Positions 1-6,245 of a stretch of 7,711 nucleotides of DNA are shown here, piece after piece. The first letter of the stretch is position 1. Each line of letters begins with the position of its first letter. The notes under the pieces were generated by a model. It was not told the origin of the DNA and made no database searches. It saw nothing but the letters and a program-made list of their open reading frames with translations. This DNA comes from an uncultured Collinsella sp. (lineage in GTDB: Bacteria > Actinomycetota > Coriobacteriia > Coriobacteriales > Coriobacteriaceae), in contig CAAFMM010000291.1 in the NCBI GenBank assembly GCA_900764025.1, positions 1-7,711 of the forward strand, given 5' to 3'. Made by a program: the position numbers and the translations under genes.

Positions 1-33
1 GGCCACCGAACCGTCATTGTAGAGTGCCTTCAT
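1..33 (-). CDS. 5' end of an unidentified minus-strand gene (partial)
   Basis: Eleven codons of a minus-strand reading frame are visible, beginning with ATG at 33-31 and reading MKALYNDGSVA before the window edge. The start is supported by a purine-rich Shine-Dalgarno (GAGGAGAAAA, minus strand, 50-41) seven bases upstream and by a promoter with a perfect TATAAT at 109-104. Too little protein is present to name a family. The gene probably has its own promoter rather than sharing the transcript of the zinc-ribbon gene at 236-667. Confidence 0.7.
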   Translation of the reverse strand, partial: MKALYNDGSVA

Positions 34-59
34 GGGTATGTTTTCTCCTCTCGGATGCC

Positions 60-104
60 TGATGCAAGTGCGTGCGATGCGCTCGGCGTTTTTGACTTGC
101 ATCA
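60..104. repeat. 10-bp perfect inverted repeat over the transcription start of the left-edge gene
   Basis: TGATGCAAGT at 60-69 is the exact reverse complement of ACTTGCATCA at 95-104, with a 25-bp centre. One arm touches the last base of the -10 and covers the predicted start site. The other lies roughly 28-38 bases into the leader. Because transcription would start inside the promoter-proximal arm, a full RNA hairpin is less likely than a paired DNA operator for a repressor. The regulator is unknown. Confidence 0.45.
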
Positions 105-131
105 TTATAGGCAGGTTGCCTTGGTATACAA
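97..131 (-). promoter_or_regulatory. Sigma-70-type promoter of the left-edge gene
   Basis: On the minus strand, TATAAT (109-104) is a perfect -10 hexamer. TTGTAT (131-126), 16 bp upstream, shares the TTG of the -35 consensus. Transcription would start near 97, giving a leader of about 64 nt before the ATG at 33. The -35 lies directly after the stem-loop at 133-163, so a terminator-like hairpin and a new promoter stand back to back. The -10 match is strong and the -35 moderate. Confidence 0.6.
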
Positions 132-132
132 G

Positions 133-163
133 CGCCCGCCGTACCTTAATGGCACGGCGGGCG
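133..163. terminator. Strong GC stem-loop, probable terminator after the zinc-ribbon gene
   Basis: CGCCCGCCGT (133-142) pairs perfectly with ACGGCGGGCG (154-163) across an 11-nt loop. It lies 73 bp downstream of the minus-strand zinc-ribbon gene and just upstream of the next minus-strand promoter, the expected place for a terminator. On the minus strand the bases after the stem are CTTGTAT, a poor U-tract. On the plus strand they are ATTTTCT, which is better. It may act in both directions. Direction and efficiency are uncertain. Confidence 0.55.
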
Positions 164-235
164 ATTTTCTACGCATGCTTCATCGTGTGGGGCGGGGTGC
201 GCGTGCGGCTTGCGGCCGGCCCGGCGATGGATGCG

Positions 236-667
236 TTACTGGATGCGAGTTCGGCAGTAGGGGCAGACCTTCCAGTGCGCATCGAGCGGGCGATGGCAGC
301 TGGGACATACGTTGCGAACCTGGGTATCGCACACCGGGCAGACGACGAAGTCCTTCTCGATGGGCGCGCCGCACTGCGGGCAGGTGCCGTACTGGGCAAG
401 CTGACGCTCGCGCAGGGCCATGTCCAGCTCCTGCTCCTCGCGGTCGGCCGCGTAGGAGTGCGGGCGCAGGACCAGGTAGGCAATGAGGCCCACAAACGGG
501 ATGAGGGCGATGATGCCCCATGCCACGTAGGCGCTGGCGCCGCGGCGGCGAGCGTCGATGAACACATAGACGACCGACAGCACATACAGGGCGATGATAA
601 AGCCAACAAAGGCATAGACGACGCCCATAAGCTGCGGCGACATGAGCTCGGAAATGTACTTGGACAT
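236..667 (-). CDS. Two-TM membrane protein with double zinc ribbon
   Basis: This 143-residue protein has two hydrophobic segments at about residues 14-37 and 47-67, joined by a short basic loop (DARRRG). A charged stretch at about 72-90 leads into a cytoplasmic-type double zinc ribbon. Eight cysteines form four CxxC pairs: C96/C99 with C110/C113, and C121/C124 with C135/C138, each spaced as a rubredoxin-like zinc knuckle. The start ATG is at 667, with GAAAGG (681-676, minus strand) as Shine-Dalgarno eight bases upstream. Proteins of this design are common in Firmicutes and Actinobacteria and mostly uncharacterised. A role in membrane-associated regulation or protein contact is a guess. The gene is divergent from the redox operon, and its start lies 100 bp from the palindrome array, so any transcript crossing the array on the minus strand would lead into it. 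No enzymatic motif is visible. Confidence 0.88.
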   Translation of the reverse strand: MSKYISELMSPQLMGVVYAFVGFIIALYVLSVVYVFIDARRRGASAYVAWGIIALIPFVGLIAYLVLRPHSYAADREEQELDMALRERQLAQYGTCPQCGAPIEKDFVVCPVCDTQVRNVCPSCHRPLDAHWKVCPYCRTRIQ

Positions 668-720
668 TACGGGTACCTTTCGGGATATTTACAGTCCGGT
701 CAAGTTTACCACGGGGTTTG

Positions 721-726
721 TTTATA
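721..726 (-). promoter_or_regulatory. Candidate -10 for the zinc-ribbon gene
   Basis: On the minus strand TATAAA (726-721) is a good -10 match about 54 bp upstream of the start codon, between the gene and the array. No convincing -35 lies 16-18 bp further upstream, so this is only a candidate. If correct, the array would be upstream of the promoter and not part of the mRNA. Confidence 0.3.
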
Positions 727-766
727 TGGGACCACGGCTGGATACGGGGCTGGCGCGGACACAAAC

Positions 767-1464
767 ATCTCAATCTGTAACAGTTACTCGGCAAATAAGG
801 GGCTAGGTGTTACAGACCGAGACGAACGGAAGGGCCGCCGAGCAAACGTCTCGAACTGTAACAACTAGGACCAAATTTCCCATCTTGCTGTTACAGATTG
901 AGACACAGGGCCCCTCCCCGACTTCAATCTCCATCTGTAACATCTTGGGCCCCAAAACCCCTCTTACTGTTACAGATCGAGACATTCAAAATCCGTCGGA
1001 AGGTTTGTCTTGATCTGTAACATCTAGAACCCAAATCATCAGCTAACTGTTACAGATCAAGATGAACGGTGAGCCCTCCGTTAAATATCTCAATCTGTAA
1101 CAACTAGGGGTCAGAAACCCTTCTATCTGTTACAGATCAAGACAAAGGAAAACGTCCAATCTCAATATCTCAATCTGTAACAACAACTCGGTAAATACAG
1201 GTCTTACCGTTACAGATTTAGACATTCGAAACCGACTGATAGGTCCATCTAAATCTGTAACATCTAGACCCCAAAACGGTCCCTAGATGTTACAGATCGA
1301 GACAGAAGAATCTATCTCTGACTTTAAATCTCACTCTGTAACACTTAGGACCGATTTTCTCCTCTTACTGTACAAATCAAGACAAACGGAGGGGCCGTCT
1401 GGCAAACGTCTCGATCTGTAACATCTGGAACCCAGTTCTTCTGCTTACTGTTACAGAACGAGAC
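767..1464. repeat. Array of nine 57-nt palindromic units (18 alternating 16-bp half-sites)
   Basis: Nine units lie at 767-823, 848-904, 927-983, 1007-1063, 1087-1143, 1167-1223, 1247-1303, 1328-1383 and 1408-1464. Each has a left arm close to RTCTCRATCTGTAACA, a 25-nt centre, and a right arm close to TGTTACAGATYGAGAC, its reverse complement. Eight units are exactly 57 nt; unit 8 is 56 nt. Spacers between units are 22-24 nt, so half-sites alternate in orientation every 38-41 bp. The core CTGTAACA/TGTTACAG is intact in 16 of 18 half-sites. The exceptions are the right arms of units 6 (CGTTACAG) and 8 (one T lost, G to A). Centres and spacers are themselves related between units, so the array grew by tandem duplication. 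It fills most of the gap between the divergent zinc-ribbon gene and the redox operon and holds no credible ORF. I do not recognise the family. A protein-binding array, a structured RNA and a REP/BIME-like repeat cluster are all possible. Confidence 0.93.
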
Positions 1465-1633
1465 AAACGTCTGACGCCAGGGGCGACAGACGAGGTCGCC
1501 GATGGTCCTACGTCTCCCCTCGCCTGCCGTTGGCGGGTGTTGCGGGGCTGTTCGCCGCATTGCCGCTGCACTGGGGGTGTGCAGACCGTAGGATAGTCCT
1601 ATTGACAGCCTGTCAACTCGTCTGGGAGGCACC
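1465..1633 (+). promoter_or_regulatory. Leader and presumed promoter region of the redox operon, rich in small hairpins
   Basis: This stretch between the array and the first operon gene must hold the operon promoter unless transcription starts inside the array. It contains several short inverted repeats in a row: GGCGAC/GTCGCC (1482-1500), CCTGCC/GGCGGG (1523-1537, one G-T pair), CTGCAC/GTGCAG (1566-1584), TAGGA/TCCTA (1589-1601) and TTGACAG/CTGTCAA (1602-1616). No clear -35/-10 pair is seen; TAGGAT at 1589-1594 is the best -10-like hexamer. The function is inferred from position only. Confidence 0.35.
1602..1616. promoter_or_regulatory. Perfect 15-bp palindrome, candidate operator of the redox operon
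   Basis: TTGACAG and CTGTCAA are perfect inverted 7-mers around a single central C, ending 17 bp before the GTG start and just before the Shine-Dalgarno GGGAGG (1624-1629). Its size and place fit a dimeric repressor site. It could also hide the region near the ribosome site if transcribed. The TTGACA inside it resembles a -35, but no -10 follows at the right distance. Confidence 0.4.
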
Positions 1634-3091
1634 GTGGCAGAAACGTTTGATATCGCGATTGTAGGCGCGGGCATCACGGGATGCGCCATCGCGCGGCAGC
1701 TTGCGCGTTTTGACATGTCCATTTGTGTGGTCGAAGCGGCCAACGACATTGCGCTGGGCGCCTCGAAGGCCAACGGTGGCTTGGTGCACGCCGGCTACGA
1801 TCCGGCGCCGGGCACGGTCAAGGCGCAGGTCAACGCCCGTGGTTGCGAGCTATATGGCACGTGGGCCCAGGAGCTAGGCTTTTTGTTCCGCCGCACCGGG
1901 TCGATGGTGCTGGGTTTCAACGACGAAGACCGCGCGCACCTGGAGAAGCTGCGCCAGAATGGCCTGGCCAACGGCGTGCCCGCACTGTCGATTATCGGCC
2001 CCGATCGCATCCATGAGCTGGAGCCGCGTGCGAGTGCTAAGGCGACGTGCGCGTTGTGGTGCCCTTCGACCGGTTACGTCGACCCGTTTGAGGTCGCCAT
2101 CGCCGCGCTGGAGAACGCGGTCGCCAACGGCGTGACGTTTATGCGCTCCGCACCGGTGGAGGCCATTGAAGTTGCCGGCTCGGATGACGGAGCCGCGCGC
2201 TTTACGCTGGTGACGCCCGCCGGCGACGTGCGCTGCCGTTACCTGATCAACGCCGCGGGCAACGGTGCCGCAGACATCTCGCATATGGCGTGCGCCGAGG
2301 AGTTTCAGATGGTCTGGCGCCAGGGCAACATTGTGGTGCTGGACAAGGAGCCGCGTGCGCTCATGCCGCTCTACCCCGTTCCCACGCCGATTTCCAAGGG
2401 CGTCATCGTGACGGGGACCGTTCATGGCAACACCGTGATTACCGCGACCGCTGCCGTGCGCGAGCCCGACGACACGCAGACCTATGCGAGCGATGTCGAT
2501 GCGCTACTGAGCGGCGCGCGCAAGCTGGTGCCCGATCTGGACACGCGTCGCGTGGTGCGCGCGTTTGCCGGCGGTCGCCCGGTCATTAAGGGAACGAACG
2601 ACTTCTTTATTGGGCAGTCGGCCGTGGTACCGGGGCTGTTCCAGGCTGCAGGCATTCAGTCGCCGGGCGTGGCGAGCGCGCCGGCCATCGCCGAGCGCAT
2701 AGAACAGGTACTGCGCGACGCCGGCGTGGCTCTGCATGAACGAGACAATTGGGGCCCGATTCGCCGCGCGCCGGACGACTTTGACCGATCCCCGCTTGCG
2801 CGCAAGGAAGACCTCATCAAGTCCGACCCTGCATGGGGGCAGATCGTCTGCCGCTGCGAGACGGTGCCCGAGGCCGAGATCGTGGCCGCAATCCGACGCC
2901 GCCCGGGCGCGGTTTCGGTCGAGGGCGTCAAGCGCCGCTGCCGCGCCGGCATGGGTCGGTGCCAGAGCGGATTTTGCCAGAGCCGCGTGGTGGCGATCCT
3001 AGCGCGCGAGCTGGGCTGCGACCCCAGCGAGGTACTGTTGGAGGATGCCGGTTCCTGGCTGGTCGAGGGACCGCTGAAGGGGGCGCGCTAG
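1634..3091 (+). CDS. GlpA/LhgO-type FAD oxidoreductase with C-terminal BFD-like [2Fe-2S] domain
   Basis: This 485-residue protein is probably the catalytic subunit that oxidises glycerol-3-phosphate or a related 2-hydroxy compound, passing electrons from FAD to an iron-sulfur centre. The N-terminus has the DAO-fold dinucleotide motif GAGITG (11-16) and the adenosine-ribose acid E34. [11 protein letters not shown] segment (48-57) is typical of the COG0579 family. The FAD-closing region [22 protein letters not shown] lies at about 324-345. The C-terminal domain (about 400-470) has cysteines C406, C408, C443 and C448 in CRC and [11 protein letters not shown] motifs, as in BFD-like [2Fe-2S] domains; C436 is an extra cysteine. 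The start is GTG at 1634, with GGGAGG four bases upstream. The next gene begins one base after the stop, so the two are co-translated. Family knowledge: homologues occur with the two following gene types, in some genomes beside glycerol kinase. No kinase is visible here, so the substrate stays open. Confidence 0.87.
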   Translation: MAETFDIAIVGAGITGCAIARQLARFDMSICVVEAANDIALGASKANGGLVHAGYDPAPGTVKAQVNARGCELYGTWAQELGFLFRRTGSMVLGFNDEDRAHLEKLRQNGLANGVPALSIIGPDRIHELEPRASAKATCALWCPSTGYVDPFEVAIAALENAVANGVTFMRSAPVEAIEVAGSDDGAARFTLVTPAGDVRCRYLINAAGNGAADISHMACAEEFQMVWRQGNIVVLDKEPRALMPLYPVPTPISKGVIVTGTVHGNTVITATAAVREPDDTQTYASDVDALLSGARKLVPDLDTRRVVRAFAGGRPVIKGTNDFFIGQSAVVPGLFQAAGIQSPGVASAPAIAERIEQVLRDAGVALHERDNWGPIRRAPDDFDRSPLARKEDLIKSDPAWGQIVCRCETVPEAEIVAAIRRRPGAVSVEGVKRRCRAGMGRCQSGFCQSRVVAILARELGCDPSEVLLEDAGSWLVEGPLKGAR

Positions 3092-3092
3092 G

Positions 3093-4493
3093 ATGGCGAC
3101 GCTTGATATGCGCGAGGGACGCGCGGAAGCCGGAGCTACCGAGGCGGTGCAGACGCAGGCCTTCGACGTGGTTGTTATCGGCGGCGGACCTGCTGGCATG
3201 GCGGCTGCGCTCGCCGCGCATAAGGCCGGCGCCCACGTGGCCATCGTGGAGCGCGAGCAGCATCTGGGCGGTATCCTGCGCCAGTGCATCCACCCCGGTT
3301 TTGGCCTTTCGCACTTTAAGCAGGAGCTCACCGGTCCCGAGTACGCGCAGCGCTTTATCGACCAGGTGTGCGCGACCGATATTGCGCTGTTCCTGGGCAG
3401 TATGGTGCTTGGGATTGATTCGGGCGAGGGTGCGTGTGTGGGCGACCCGGGCACGGACGAGGGGACGGGAGATGCCGCAGTCCATACCGTCACGCTCATG
3501 AGCCGTACCGGCATGCTTCAGCTCACCGGGCGTGCGGTCGTCCTTGCCATGGGATGCCGCGAGCGCACACGCAGCGAGATCAAGATCCCCGGCAGCCGTC
3601 CCGCCGGCGTGTTTACGGCGGGCCTGGCGCAGCGATACATCAATATCGAAAATCTCAAGCCCGGCTCGCGTGCCGTCATTTTGGGCTCGGGCGACATCGG
3701 ACTTATCATGGCGCGCCGCTGCACGCTCGAGGGGATTTCGGTCGAGGGCGTGTACGAGCTCATGCCGTACGCCAACGGTCTGCGCCGCAACGTCAAGAAC
3801 TGCCTGGACGACTTTGGCATTCCGCTGCACCTGTCCACCATCGTCACGCGCGTGATCGGACACGATCGCGTGGAGGCCGTCGAGGTGAGTCAGGTCGACG
3901 AGAGCCTGGCGCCCATTCCGGGAACCGAGCGCGTTGTTCCGTGCGACACGCTGCTGCTTTCGGTGGGCCTGATTCCCGAGAACGAGCTTTCGGCGGGCGC
4001 GGGCGTTGAGCTTGACCCGCGCACGCGCGGCGCCGTGGTAGACCAGAGCCTGCAAACGGGCGTGCCTGGCATCTTTGCCTGCGGAAACGTGCTGCACGTG
4101 CACGACCTGGCAGACAACGTGACGACCGAATCCGAGCGCGCCGGTGCGGCTGCGGCGGCGTACGCGTCGGGCTGTGGTGCTGGGGCCGATGCGGGCGCCG
4201 CGGGCCTAGGCTGCCAGCTCACGGTCTCCCCTGCCGGTATCGCTGGCTACGCACTGCCGGGACGCATTACGGCTGTGGCACTCACCAAACTCAACTTCCG
4301 CGTGCGCCGACCGGTCGACGCCGCCCGCGTGCGCATTCTGGCAGGCGACGAGGAACTGTTTGCAGGTAAGGTCCGCCCGTTTAAACCGAGCGTCATGGAA
4401 AGCTTCCCGCTGCCGGCGAAGGAGATTCAGCGCGCACTCGACCTGGGTATTAGCGAGATTGTCCTGTCCGTCGATCCCGTTGAGGAGGCGTAA
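3093..4493 (+). CDS. FAD-dependent pyridine nucleotide-disulfide-type oxidoreductase, second subunit of the redox operon
   Basis: This 466-residue protein belongs to the COG0446-like two-dinucleotide-domain flavoproteins and probably links the first subunit to a pyridine nucleotide or another acceptor. Motifs in order are GGGPAG for FAD (30-35), a conserved [13 protein letters not shown] segment with C65, MGCRERTR with C155, a second Rossmann motif GSGDIG (198-203), and [19 protein letters not shown] (326-344), where the usual flavin-contacting GD is GN. The active-site CxxxxC of true disulfide reductases is absent. The 23 residues before the fold and two Gly/Ala/Asp-rich inserts (about 110-129 and 359-374) look like flexible additions. 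The Shine-Dalgarno AAGGGGG (3077-3083) lies inside the upstream gene, and the ATG follows that gene's stop by one base. The Cys-rich third gene begins four bases after its stop. Role in the complex is inferred from conserved gene order. Confidence 0.87.
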   Translation: MATLDMREGRAEAGATEAVQTQAFDVVVIGGGPAGMAAALAAHKAGAHVAIVEREQHLGGILRQCIHPGFGLSHFKQELTGPEYAQRFIDQVCATDIALFLGSMVLGIDSGEGACVGDPGTDEGTGDAAVHTVTLMSRTGMLQLTGRAVVLAMGCRERTRSEIKIPGSRPAGVFTAGLAQRYINIENLKPGSRAVILGSGDIGLIMARRCTLEGISVEGVYELMPYANGLRRNVKNCLDDFGIPLHLSTIVTRVIGHDRVEAVEVSQVDESLAPIPGTERVVPCDTLLLSVGLIPENELSAGAGVELDPRTRGAVVDQSLQTGVPGIFACGNVLHVHDLADNVTTESERAGAAAAAYASGCGAGADAGAAGLGCQLTVSPAGIAGYALPGRITAVALTKLNFRVRRPVDAARVRILAGDEELFAGKVRPFKPSVMESFPLPAKEIQRALDLGISEIVLSVDPVEEA

Positions 4494-4497
4494 GGCC

Positions 4498-4896
4498 ATG
4501 AGCACGAATGTGACCGAAACATTGCAGTTCAACTGCACCACCTGTCCATCCGAATGCCTCCTGACCGTGGAGGTAGAGCGCAGCGCAGACGGCGCCGTAG
4601 TAGAGGTGCGCTCCGTGACCGGCAACAGCTGCCCGCGCGGCGATACGTTCGCGCACCAGGAGCTCACCTGCCCTATGCGCGTGCTCACCACAACCGTGGC
4701 TGTATCTGGCGGCGACGAGGCGCTGCTACCCGTGCGCACGGCCGAAGCCATCCCGCTGGCGCTCCACGCCCAGGCCATGGACCTCATCCGCGGCCTAGTC
4801 GTCGAAGCCCCCATCCGCATGGGCGACGTCGTGCTAGAGAACCTCCTAGACACCAACATCAACCTAATCGCCAGCATGGACATCGACCCTGCCTAG
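4498..4896 (+). CDS. DUF1667 small Cys-rich protein of the redox operon
   Basis: This 132-residue protein matches the DUF1667 (COG3862) pattern. Near the N-terminus is CTTCPSEC (C13, C16, C20), followed by VTGNSCPRGDTFAHQE with C45, then a TCPMRVLTTTV segment with C58, and a C-terminal part containing PVRT, PIRMGDVVLENLLDT. C13, C16, C20 and C45 are well placed to bind a metal or iron-sulfur cluster, an inference from spacing. An open frame extends upstream to 4360, but it overlaps the previous gene. The ATG at 4498, nine bases after GAGGAGG (4482-4488), is the clear start. The family is nearly always encoded with the two upstream flavoprotein types, so it is likely a small subunit or electron-transfer partner. 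Its biochemical role is not established. Confidence 0.88.
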   Translation: MSTNVTETLQFNCTTCPSECLLTVEVERSADGAVVEVRSVTGNSCPRGDTFAHQELTCPMRVLTTTVAVSGGDEALLPVRTAEAIPLALHAQAMDLIRGLVVEAPIRMGDVVLENLLDTNINLIASMDIDPA

Positions 4897-4931
4897 GTAG
4901 CTCATTTGGGACGGGGCTTCATCCCCCTCTG

Positions 4932-5000
4932 AAGTTGCGGTGGAATAGTTCCTGTTTTAGGCCATTACCCCGGCAAACAGGAACCATTTCACCGCAACTT
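4932..5000 (+). repeat. 69-nt palindromic element, copy 1
   Basis: The left arm AAGTTGCGGTGGAATAGTTCCTG (4932-4954; 23 nt, given as AAGTTGCGGTGG plus AATAGTTCCTG) pairs with 4978-5000. In plus-strand RNA there is one G-U pair (4943) and one A-C mismatch (4947). TTT/AAA at 4955-4957 and 4975-4977 extends the stem to 26 bp. C-rich (4923-4927) and G-rich (5005-5009) blocks outside the arms could add an outer helix. It lies 35 bp after the redox operon and 51 bp before the peptidase gene. No U-tract follows, so a simple intrinsic terminator is unlikely. The second copy is at 6164-6232. Confidence 0.88.
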
Positions 5001-5051
5001 ATGTGGGGGCGCATGGGATACCATGGTGGCAACCTAGCGAAAGGATGTTTC

Positions 5052-6140
5052 ATGGCACATGTCGATGACCAGCGTGTGGCGCGCGTGCTCGATGCCCTCG
5101 AGGCTCAGCACCCCGGCGCGCAGCTGCTCGTAAACGACCCGTGGTCGATTTACTATCTGACCGGTTTTTATGCCGATATGTTCGAGCGTTTTTGCGGCGT
5201 GCTGCTCGCACGCGATAGCGAGCCTGTGATCTTGGTCAACGCGCTGCATCAGCTGCCCGAGTACGACAATGCCCGCGTCGCCTACCACACCGATACCGAC
5301 GTCGTGACCGACGCCATCGCTCGCGAGGTCGATCCCTCCAAGCCCCTTGGCATCGATACCGTTATGCGCTCGGGGTTTTTGATGCCCCTTATGGACCGTC
5401 ACGCCGCGAGCGAGTTTTTCCTGGGCGACTTTGCCGTCACCGCAGCACGCACCCACAAGGATGCCGCCGAGCAGGAGCTGATGCGCGCGTCCTCGGCCGC
5501 CAATGACGCCGTGATGGCCGACGCCATCAAGCTCGTCCACGAGGGCGTAACGGAGCGCGAAATTGCCGACCAGATGCTCGGTCTGTATCGAAAACACGAC
5601 TGCGAGGGCTTTAGCTTTCCGCCGATCGTGAGCTTTGGTGCCAACGCCGGCGACCCGCACCACGAGCCCGACGATACGGTTCTCAAGCGCGGCGACGTGG
5701 TGCTGTTCGACATTGGCGGGCGGCATCGCAACTACTGCTCGGACATGACGCGCACGTTCTTTTGGGGCGAGCCGGACGAGGAGACGGCACGCATCTACGA
5801 CATCGTGCGACGCGCCAACGAGGCCGCCGAGGCGCTCATCGCACCGGGCGTGCGCATGTGCGACCTGGACCGCGCCGCGCGCGACGTGATTGAGGACGCT
5901 GGCTACGGCAAATACTTTACGCACCGCCTAGGACACTCGATCGGTCTTCAGGACCACGAGCCGGGCGACGTCTCGCTCGTCAACGAGCAGGTCGTAGAGC
6001 CTGGCATGACGTTCTCCATCGAGCCAGGCATCTACCTCCCCGGCCGCACCGGCGTCCGCATCGAGGACCTGGCCCTGGTCACCGAGTCCGGCGTCGAGAT
6101 TCTCAACACCTACCCCCACGACCCAGTCCGCCTAGGCTAG
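5052..6140 (+). CDS. M24 family metallopeptidase (Xaa-Pro aminopeptidase/dipeptidase type)
   Basis: This 362-residue cytoplasmic protein should cleave peptides next to proline, helping recycle peptides taken up by the cell. An N-terminal creatinase-like domain (about 1-130) precedes the pita-bread catalytic domain. The five dinuclear-metal ligands are all visible: D220 (VLFDIGG), D231 (CSDMTRTFF), H295 (HRLGHSIGLQ), E324 (FSIEPGIYL) and E338 (GVRIEDLAL). H204 in DPHHEP fits the conserved substrate-site histidine. Length is typical of PepQ/PepP-like proteins of Gram-positive bacteria, and aminopeptidase versus dipeptidase cannot be decided from sequence alone. An open frame continues far upstream, but it crosses the DUF1667 gene and the palindrome. 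The start at 5052 is supported by GAAAGGA (5039-5045) six bases upstream. The gene stands alone between two copies of the same palindromic element and is convergent with folC. Confidence 0.92.
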   Translation: MAHVDDQRVARVLDALEAQHPGAQLLVNDPWSIYYLTGFYADMFERFCGVLLARDSEPVILVNALHQLPEYDNARVAYHTDTDVVTDAIAREVDPSKPLGIDTVMRSGFLMPLMDRHAASEFFLGDFAVTAARTHKDAAEQELMRASSAANDAVMADAIKLVHEGVTEREIADQMLGLYRKHDCEGFSFPPIVSFGANAGDPHHEPDDTVLKRGDVVLFDIGGRHRNYCSDMTRTFFWGEPDEETARIYDIVRRANEAAEALIAPGVRMCDLDRAARDVIEDAGYGKYFTHRLGHSIGLQDHEPGDVSLVNEQVVEPGMTFSIEPGIYLPGRTGVRIEDLALVTESGVEILNTYPHDPVRLG

Positions 6141-6163
6141 ACTGGTCCCCAAGCCCCCAAGCT

Positions 6164-6232
6164 AAGTTGCGGTGGAATAGTTCCTGGATGGGCTGCTAGA
6201 ACCCAAATACAGGAACTATTTCACCGCAACTG
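6164..6232 (+). repeat. 69-nt palindromic element, copy 2
   Basis: The left arm (6164-6186) is identical over 23 bases to that of copy 1. The right arm (6210-6232) differs from copy 1 by one internal base and the last base. The 23-nt centre (6187-6209) is the same length as in copy 1 but unrelated in sequence. The arms pair over 22 bp with one G-U in plus-strand RNA. Blocks CCCC and GGGG lie outside the arms here too. The element fills most of the 105-bp gap between the convergent peptidase and folC genes, where it might serve as a transcription or mRNA 3'-end barrier. No U-tract follows. Confidence 0.88.
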
Positions 6233-6245
6233 ATGAGGGGATGGG

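Noticed and set aside
767..1464. CRISPR array
   Set aside because: The regular spacing looks like CRISPR, but the 16-bp sites alternate in orientation, the 57-nt unit is degenerate, the intervening sequences are related to each other, and no cas gene is in view.
767..1464. Integron attC sites
   Set aside because: The 57-nt palindromic size recalls attC sites, but there are no cassette ORFs between units, no integrase, and no typical core-site pairs at the ends.
1602..1607. TTGACA as the -35 of the redox operon
   Set aside because: The position 17 bp downstream is the Shine-Dalgarno region (GGGAGG) with no -10-like hexamer. The palindrome reading is preferred.
803..1773. Short ORFs inside the array and leader on both strands
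   Set aside because: They are made of the palindrome arms read in frame (recurrent VTDRD- or SICNS-like peptides), lack good ribosome sites, and do not look like proteins.
2928..4103. Long minus-strand ORF antisense to the redox operon
   Set aside because: It is a reading-frame shadow of GC-rich coding sequence: His/Arg/Ala-rich, with no family features. The plus-strand genes are clearly real.
4932..5000. Copy 1 of the second palindrome as a classical intrinsic terminator
   Set aside because: The stem is strong, but the bases after it on the plus strand are ATGTGGGGG and there is no U-tract on either side.
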